Below, in pieces: positions 57,352 to 64,000 of a stretch of 64,000 nucleotides of DNA. The stretch lies in contig JAEOSZ010000031.1 in NCBI GenBank assembly GCA_016840095.1, positions 124,001 through 188,000 of the forward strand, read 5' to 3'. The notes under the pieces are model-generated. The model worked only from the letters and a program-made list of their open reading frames with translations. It was not told the origin of the DNA and ran no database searches. The stretch's first letter is position 1. Each line of letters begins with the position of its first letter. A program made the position numbers and the translations under genes. Source of the DNA: Candidatus Heimdallarchaeota archaeon (GTDB lineage Archaea; Asgardarchaeota; Heimdallarchaeia; Heimdallarchaeales; Heimdallarchaeaceae).

Positions 57352-57451
57352 AGTTTTAACTATTAAATTGCAATTAAAACAGTTTCTCTCAACTGATATG
57401 TTTCTGGTTTCTTCGATAGATTTATTATCGTCTCTAATACCTATTTGACTA

Positions 57452-58060
57452 ATGAGTGAAGAATCTAATCAGGAAATTCAAGCTGAAGAAGTAGATGAAG
57501 TCAGTGAGGAAATCAAAAAGATGAATAGATCTTGGATTAGAAATCCTTACATTGTTGTAGCTAGCTTGATACTTGGACCAGCAACATTTGTTGGAGCTTT
57601 TTTCATCGATTTTTATTCAGTGTGGCAATCCGTAGTACAAACAATTGTATTCATAATTTCCGCAGGATTTTTCGTTATACTGTTCTCATATGGATTTAAT
57701 CATCTATGGCTCTATGCCTTGAAAAGAAGGACTAACAGAGATTATATCAGTCTGGCATCAATTCAGTTAGGTATAGCTATTCCACTAATTATTAATGCTG
57801 TTAAAATAATTCCATACATTGCAGCAGAAAAATCAGAGGATTCTTCCATCTTTCTAATATTAACTATTGTTTATTTTGTAGTAGTAGGAATTTTAATGCT
57901 TACTCTATATGCGACCGTAAGAAAGATAAAACAACCAATAGATTTTAACGACTATATTACTTTCACAATAGCAATTGTACTAGGAGTGATTTTTGCTCTA
58001 GCTACATATTATGGTGCATTATATTTAGATTTATTCTCCTTCAATCATGTATTTGGATGA
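57452..58060 (+). CDS. Small multi-pass membrane protein, unknown
   Basis: About five TM segments after an acidic N-terminus. Confidence 0.6.
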   Translation: MSEESNQEIQAEEVDEVSEEIKKMNRSWIRNPYIVVASLILGPATFVGAFFIDFYSVWQSVVQTIVFIISAGFFVILFSYGFNHLWLYALKRRTNRDYISLASIQLGIAIPLIINAVKIIPYIAAEKSEDSSIFLILTIVYFVVVGILMLTLYATVRKIKQPIDFNDYITFTIAIVLGVIFALATYYGALYLDLFSFNHVFG

Positions 58061-58171
58061 GAAAATTTTTTCAAATAATAAGGAATTGTGTTTAGAAATA
58101 CACAAGCAGTTTTTTTAAAGTTTAATCCTTTATTAGATTAAATTTATATCATAAGAAGGTGAACAAAGGTC

Positions 58172-61100
58172 ATGAAAAAAAGATTCTCTAAGGGAGTTGT
58201 GTTTTCTTTAGTCATAATTTTGGTTTTTGTTTCTTTATCCGCTCTACATCCCAATGTGCATGCAGATGAAGCAACAAACAAGGATATGATGTTTTTCAAA
58301 GATTCAAGAGATATAGGATATATCAGAACAGAAACATTTCTTGATAGCAATAATCATTCCCATTTCTTCATACAAATTAATTTTCATAATGGAACATTTG
58401 TCATCTTCCATATCCTTCAAAATACTGTCATTGAAGTTGACAGAGACTATTATTCAATGGATTTGTTTGATGTAAGAGAACTCAATGGAACAATCTATTT
58501 ATTTTACAGTTTCATGGGGCAGATATACAACACTGTCGTGAAAGTATATTCCTGGAATAATGGTGTTCCAGATAGGACCACTTTATACTTCACACATGAA
58601 TATTATTATAATTTAGACGTTTTTATGGATAATATTAGTTATCATCTCGTGGTAGCTGATTCTGAGTTTGATGAAACTGATATTACTCACATCAGAATAT
58701 TTGAGAATGGAACTGAGATAGTTAAGTACCATACTCTTCCCTTTATGATCTATGACCTTAGAGAAATTCTTTTTGTGGATAATCAACTATTTACCTTTTT
58801 TGAAATTAGTAACTTCAATTCTTCAGTGTATAATACTAATATGATTCTTGTTGGAATCACAGATTCAGGATATTACAATTCTTCAGTACTTCAACTTCCT
58901 GAAAGATGGTACAATCCACAAATATTCGTAACTGAAAATGGACAATTTTATCTAATTATAAATGAAGATAATAAACTCTCAACACTTAGTTTTGGAATAA
59001 ACGAAACCATTTCTTTAAGTTCATTTCACTATATATATCTTGATGATTATTATTGGGGAGATTTCAATGTTTTTCTTTATGAAAATGTCACTTATATCTC
59101 TTACAATGAATATGATATCTATTATCTAGATTATCGACCAGACAGGAACTTGGATAATATACAGAAAACTCTTTCTGTAATTAGAGATAATAATGCTACA
59201 CTACAGAAAAGTGAAATTAAACTAGATGAATATAGCAGAACTTATCCTTTTGTCTCTTTAAGTTATTATATCTGTGAAAATGGTTCTTACATAGTACACT
59301 ACTTCTCCAAAGTAGAATCAAAAGAACTAGAAGGATACAATTTTATCGATAAATATGTTTATTCTCTGAAAATTGCAACAGACTTAGATATTGAAATACC
59401 AGAAGAAGCAATTCTATTTAACCTTAAGAGTTATTCAGCATTTGCATATTTCTGGATCAGATTTTGGGCAGCATTTGTAGTTCCAATTGTCTCACTAGGG
59501 ATGCTATATGTAATTTTTAGAAAGAGTATTAATAGGTCAATTAAAAAAATGGTTAAATTCCTTACAAGACCTATAATTCCTAATTTAGATAAGTGGAAAC
59601 TAGTTTTTATCAATTTATGGTTGTTCATTAAAAATGCTTCAAATCTGGTTTTCACTTTATGGAAAGCAAACAAAAAGAGATTATTAATCAGTTTGCTAGG
59701 ACTGACAATTCTAGCATCTATAATAGTCACAAGTACTACTCTGTTTGATTCAAAGAGAAGTTCTTTGATAATTCAGTATGTTGAATCTGCTGATCCTGGA
59801 CATGATTATTTTCTATCTTTAGAATATAGAATAAACCTTGCTGAAGGAAATGAAGCTGCTCTGAATTATGTAAATGAAAACTACACTGCAATGGCAATGA
59901 GTGCAATTATGAACAAAATAACTAGTTCAACAGCTTTATACTCATCACTGATTAGTGATTATTTTTATTCCCTTAAATCTGCACTAATTACGTACAATAT
60001 TTCTTGGGGAATTAATGATCACTCGTCTGTAGATTATTTTGGGTTTCAGCAAAATTACAGCAAAGTATTTGAACAGATTTTGCATGAGGGCAGATTACCA
60101 AACAATACCAATGAAATAATGATTACTTCTTACGACTCAGCTTATTATGGTATAGAAATTAATGATACAATTTTAGTGAACGTAACTACAGAAGCAAGTT
60201 TTGTAGAATATCCAGTGATGAATTTAACAGTAACAGGAACATACTCACAACCACCTCGATCGCTAATAGAATCCCTATGTGAAGAATATAATCTACCTTC
60301 TGATCCTCTTAAGTCTTTGTTAAACTATTACAATATACCATTAATCACATTTGAACCATATTATTTAGAAAATTTTCAGAATATCTCAATATATGATTTC
60401 TTTCTCACAGGAGGTGTACAATTTGAGTATGACTTTAGCCAATTTAATCCACAAGATCTCTCAGTATTGATTGAAGAATTGACTTCACTTAAGGAAGACG
60501 GACCTTTTCCATTTGTATTTCAAGAAAATAGTTATTGGTACATTTTGCCTGAACTAGAGTATATTTTTGAAGATATAGGATTTGAAATGCAAACAACGCA
60601 GTTTTTGATTATTTTCTTATCGATACCTATACTCTATCTTGCTCTGTTTCTAACATTCGAAGTTAATGAAATATTCAGTACAAGTTTTGAGCAAGAAATC
60701 AGGATTCTAAGTTCAAAAGGAGTATCAACGGGAATGATTACCTTCATCTATTCTTCAATGAAATTCTTTGAATCATTAGTAGCTACATTTCTAGGATTTG
60801 GAGTGAATATTCTCGTACTCCCAGCTTTGCTAAAGATAAATAAATTTTTGACTTTTGATAATCCACTATTCTCTCTCAATCTTGCTAGTTTACCCACAGC
60901 AATGGGGTCAACTTTTCTACTTTTAGTAATTATATCAGTTCCAAGAATTATAAAAATCTCCAAAACAAAAAAGAAAGTGGAGAAACCTCCAAAACAATTC
61001 ATACAATTAATTAAGAACATTCGACTTCATTATATTCTAACAATGGGATTTGGAGTTGGACTTACTTTCTTGTCATTTTATCTGTTTCAAATGATTGCAT

Positions 61101-62476
61101 TTGATGGTGGGACTATGGCTAATTCAGCAATATTAGTTATATTCATCTATCTGATGGGAATTGGGGTAATGATAGCTCTTCTAGGATTCGGATTATTATT
61201 GCGTGAAATACATAAAATAATAATGATTGCGATTAGTAAAACTGCTTGGGCTATTAGAAAAAATCTCTTCTCTTTTTCACTAGTTGAAATCAGATCAGAT
61301 ATAAAATTGTTCAATAACACTTTTCTGACTTATCTAATTCTAGTAAGTTTAGTCATACCTTTTGCAGTTTCACCTATGCTGATTCAAGAGAAATCCCAAA
61401 CTGAAGCTTATTTCTATGGTGGGAGTGATATCTATGTAACTAATTGGGATGAATATAATGCTTCTCTAGCAACTGATATTCTTGCTTATCCAGAGATTGT
61501 TTCAGTAACAAATGTATCTCAAATATATGGAGACTATCATTGGAATAATTTTGAGATTTATCTGCTTAATGATTCTGAAGATTTTCTTGCTACGTCATAT
61601 AAACCAAAGAAAAATATCTTTGAAAATTGGGATACTAATATAGAGCAATTGAATAATTCTCAAAGCATGTTGGTGTCAGAATCATTTAAGGAATATTTAG
61701 CAGGTGGAGAGGATGTGTATTATTTCATAAGAGAAGGTACACCAAATGATACGCTGATAGAATTCAGTTTAATATCTTCATTTGATTATTTTCCAGTAGT
61801 TTATGATGATGGACCTGTAGATCCTACAGATCCATATTATTCTCCAACTGGATTTGCATTAGTAATGACTTTAGATAATTACATGCTAATAGCTGATTTA
61901 GTGGAGATATCTTCAATGTCTTTTGAGCGATTGTTAATTAACATAAGAGATGATGTAGATCCAGAAGTTATCACAACTAAACTCAAAACTGATCTAGGAA
62001 TTGAGGTTCAATCAACTCTTGAAATAGCAGACGAGATATTATTTACGCTGATTCCATTCTATTCAGTATTAGTGGCTGAATTCGTATTTGGTATTTTGAT
62101 ATGTATTGCAGCTGTAGTTTTCACTTCATTGAGCAACCCACTGAAAATTCTACAGCGAAGGATTGTCAAGCATGATATTCTGAAGAAAATAGGTATTCCA
62201 ACAAACAGAATTATCTTTCTCTCTGCATTGGAGTTATTTATGGCTTGTATACTGCCTGGATTAGCTCTTGGAGCAGGTGGGGGATATGGGTTGTTACGGT
62301 TATTCAGTTGGATATTTATCAATCCCCCTTATGCTGATAGTTTACCATTTAATACAATCATACCCTATCATATAGGATTGGTGATTTTTCTGGGAATTCC
62401 TATACTTTTCTATTCAATATTCATTGTATCGATGAGTAGAAATTTCGCAAAATATAGACCTAAAAATTTGGAGTGA
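58172..62476 (+). CDS. Giant FtsX-like ABC permease with N-terminal ectodomain (1434 aa)
   Basis: Signal/TM, ~400 aa ectodomain, then two MacB/FtsX-like TM modules with two further ectodomains; immediately followed by the dual-ATPase gene. Confidence 0.8.
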   Translation: MKKRFSKGVVFSLVIILVFVSLSALHPNVHADEATNKDMMFFKDSRDIGYIRTETFLDSNNHSHFFIQINFHNGTFVIFHILQNTVIEVDRDYYSMDLFDVRELNGTIYLFYSFMGQIYNTVVKVYSWNNGVPDRTTLYFTHEYYYNLDVFMDNISYHLVVADSEFDETDITHIRIFENGTEIVKYHTLPFMIYDLREILFVDNQLFTFFEISNFNSSVYNTNMILVGITDSGYYNSSVLQLPERWYNPQIFVTENGQFYLIINEDNKLSTLSFGINETISLSSFHYIYLDDYYWGDFNVFLYENVTYISYNEYDIYYLDYRPDRNLDNIQKTLSVIRDNNATLQKSEIKLDEYSRTYPFVSLSYYICENGSYIVHYFSKVESKELEGYNFIDKYVYSLKIATDLDIEIPEEAILFNLKSYSAFAYFWIRFWAAFVVPIVSLGMLYVIFRKSINRSIKKMVKFLTRPIIPNLDKWKLVFINLWLFIKNASNLVFTLWKANKKRLLISLLGLTILASIIVTSTTLFDSKRSSLIIQYVESADPGHDYFLSLEYRINLAEGNEAALNYVNENYTAMAMSAIMNKITSSTALYSSLISDYFYSLKSALITYNISWGINDHSSVDYFGFQQNYSKVFEQILHEGRLPNNTNEIMITSYDSAYYGIEINDTILVNVTTEASFVEYPVMNLTVTGTYSQPPRSLIESLCEEYNLPSDPLKSLLNYYNIPLITFEPYYLENFQNISIYDFFLTGGVQFEYDFSQFNPQDLSVLIEELTSLKEDGPFPFVFQENSYWYILPELEYIFEDIGFEMQTTQFLIIFLSIPILYLALFLTFEVNEIFSTSFEQEIRILSSKGVSTGMITFIYSSMKFFESLVATFLGFGVNILVLPALLKINKFLTFDNPLFSLNLASLPTAMGSTFLLLVIISVPRIIKISKTKKKVEKPPKQFIQLIKNIRLHYILTMGFGVGLTFLSFYLFQMIAFDGGTMANSAILVIFIYLMGIGVMIALLGFGLLLREIHKIIMIAISKTAWAIRKNLFSFSLVEIRSDIKLFNNTFLTYLILVSLVIPFAVSPMLIQEKSQTEAYFYGGSDIYVTNWDEYNASLATDILAYPEIVSVTNVSQIYGDYHWNNFEIYLLNDSEDFLATSYKPKKNIFENWDTNIEQLNNSQSMLVSESFKEYLAGGEDVYYFIREGTPNDTLIEFSLISSFDYFPVVYDDGPVDPTDPYYSPTGFALVMTLDNYMLIADLVEISSMSFERLLINIRDDVDPEVITTKLKTDLGIEVQSTLEIADEILFTLIPFYSVLVAEFVFGILICIAAVVFTSLSNPLKILQRRIVKHDILKKIGIPTNRIIFLSALELFMACILPGLALGAGGGYGLLRLFSWIFINPPYADSLPFNTIIPYHIGLVIFLGIPILFYSIFIVSMSRNFAKYRPKNLE

Positions 62477-62483
62477 TGAAGAA

Positions 62484-64000
62484 ATGATAACATGTAATGA
62501 CGTAATAAAAATTTACTCGGATCCTGATACAGATTTGAAAGTAGCCGCATTAAGAGGATTAGATCTTAAGGTAAAAGAAGGAGAACTTGTTTCAATAATT
62601 GGTCCTTCTGGTGCTGGGAAAACAACTCTGATTAGAATTCTTTCAGGTATTGAGCAACCTACAAGTGGAGATATAATCATCAATGGAATGGACTTTAATA
62701 AATTAGATGAATTCGAGCGAAGGGATTACAGATTCAACCATCTAGGTATCATCAACCAATTCACAAGTGAAAATCTATTTACTCATCTAAGTGTAAGACA
62801 GAATCTTATGATTCCAAAAAGGTTGTTTTTCTTACCAAAAGAACAATCTAGAAAAGAAGTAGATGAACTCATAAAAATTCTCAATCTTAAACATGTTGAG
62901 TATAATACTGTGGATAAACTCTCAGGAGGAGAAGCAATGAGATTATCAATGGGCGTTGCTCTGGCAAAGAATCCAAGTGTTTTATTAGCTGATGAACCGA
63001 CAGGACAATTGGATTCAATGAACACTGAAGGATTGATAGCAACTATCAAACAAGTCAATCAAGAAATGGGTAAAACTATTCTTGTTGTGACTCATGATAT
63101 TAGATATAGAAATGTCTTTGAGAAAAGCTTTGTTATAAGAGATGGTAAACTAGCTGGAATTGGTAAAGATATGGGTAAAGATGAGTTAGAATTCCTTCTA
63201 CATGCTTCAGAGATGAATAAAGCTTACATGGATGCTTCAAATTATGTCCGTGTTCCAGATGAAGTAAAAGCTCTTACTGGTTTAGGAGATATAATCGAGT
63301 TTGATACCCATCCCTCTCGTAAAATTGGTTTATTCTGGAATCCAGAAAAAATAACAAGAGATAAAGTATATGAAATAGTTTCTAATCCTTTGGAAGATTT
63401 TGAAGAAAAAATAGATCAAATTTCTTATGAAGAGGTTGAAAAGCTTCTGAGTAGAGAATTTCTCCCACCAGAAAAAGCTAAACCTATAGTAAGAATAAAG
63501 AACCTATCGAAAGGATATCAATCTAGAGCCGGATATACTGAAGTAATCTCGAATCTTAATTTGAACATTGATAAAGGTGATTTTATTTTTATCTCTGGTC
63601 CTTCAGGCGTAGGAAAAACTACTTTACTTAATCTCATTGCAGGTTTAATCAAACCTAATAAAGGTTCAATTAAGGTTGATAATTTCTCCATAAGCGATTC
63701 AGGAGAAAAACAAGTTTCTTTGTTTAGATTGAATAATGTAGCATACATTACCCAACATAACAATTTATTTTCTCCTCTTCCAATAAAAGACAACTTCATT
63801 TTACCAAATTTGTTTTCAAAGCAGAAAAATGACAAAGATTATGGGTTATCAATTGCGAAAGAATGTTTTATTGATCACAAACTCAATTCATATCCAGGAG
63901 AGCTTTCTGAGGGAGAAAAACAAAGAGCAGCTTTGGCTACATCCTTGACAAGAAGAACTAGTGTTTTACTTGCAGATGAACCTACAGCAAATCTTGATAC
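62484..64000 (+). CDS. Fused dual-ATPase ABC protein (LolD/MacB-like), 3'-truncated by window edge
   Basis: ATG at 62484, MITCNDVIKIYSDPDTDLKVAALRGLD...GPSGAGKTTLIRILSG...LSGGEAMRLSMGVALA...LLADEPTGQLD; second NBD GPSGVGKTTLLNLIAG, LSEGEKQRAALA, VLLADEPTANLD. Not in the ORF track because no stop lies in the window. Confidence 0.92.
   Translation, partial: MITCNDVIKIYSDPDTDLKVAALRGLDLKVKEGELVSIIGPSGAGKTTLIRILSGIEQPTSGDIIINGMDFNKLDEFERRDYRFNHLGIINQFTSENLFTHLSVRQNLMIPKRLFFLPKEQSRKEVDELIKILNLKHVEYNTVDKLSGGEAMRLSMGVALAKNPSVLLADEPTGQLDSMNTEGLIATIKQVNQEMGKTILVVTHDIRYRNVFEKSFVIRDGKLAGIGKDMGKDELEFLLHASEMNKAYMDASNYVRVPDEVKALTGLGDIIEFDTHPSRKIGLFWNPEKITRDKVYEIVSNPLEDFEEKIDQISYEEVEKLLSREFLPPEKAKPIVRIKNLSKGYQSRAGYTEVISNLNLNIDKGDFIFISGPSGVGKTTLLNLIAGLIKPNKGSIKVDNFSISDSGEKQVSLFRLNNVAYITQHNNLFSPLPIKDNFILPNLFSKQKNDKDYGLSIAKECFIDHKLNSYPGELSEGEKQRAALATSLTRRTSVLLADEPTANLD

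Overview
AT-rich, gene-dense archaeal-type window. An Asgard (Promethearchaeota) origin is inferred from protein content: Roadblock/longin-like domains, NosD-type beta-helix surface proteins, a tungsten aldehyde:ferredoxin oxidoreductase, and TATA-like promoters. About 46 protein-coding genes are supported. I found no tRNA, rRNA, CRISPR array or transposase. Main themes: (1) two paralogous fused dual-ATPase ABC proteins at the window edges, the right-hand one directly downstream of a giant FtsX-like permease; (2) an FtsX / LolD-like / PadR-like / heterodimeric ABC exporter operon (49.2-56.3 kb) preceded by a strong palindrome at the expected transcription start; (3) many surface proteins (four NosD-like beta-helix proteins, two paralogous repeat/propeller-like proteins, a ~1200 aa FG-GAP + calcium-repeat protein with a 14-residue intracellular repeat); (4) four separate Roadblock/longin-like domains attached to different partners (coiled coil, transmembrane receptor-like protein, TPR protein, standalone); (5) small genome-history signals: a VOC-family pseudogene fragment, a 50-bp near-identical duplication of a gene 3' end flanking a neighbouring gene, and a TPR gene whose apparent N-terminus lies behind an in-frame stop. 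Family calls were made by reading the translations, not by database search.
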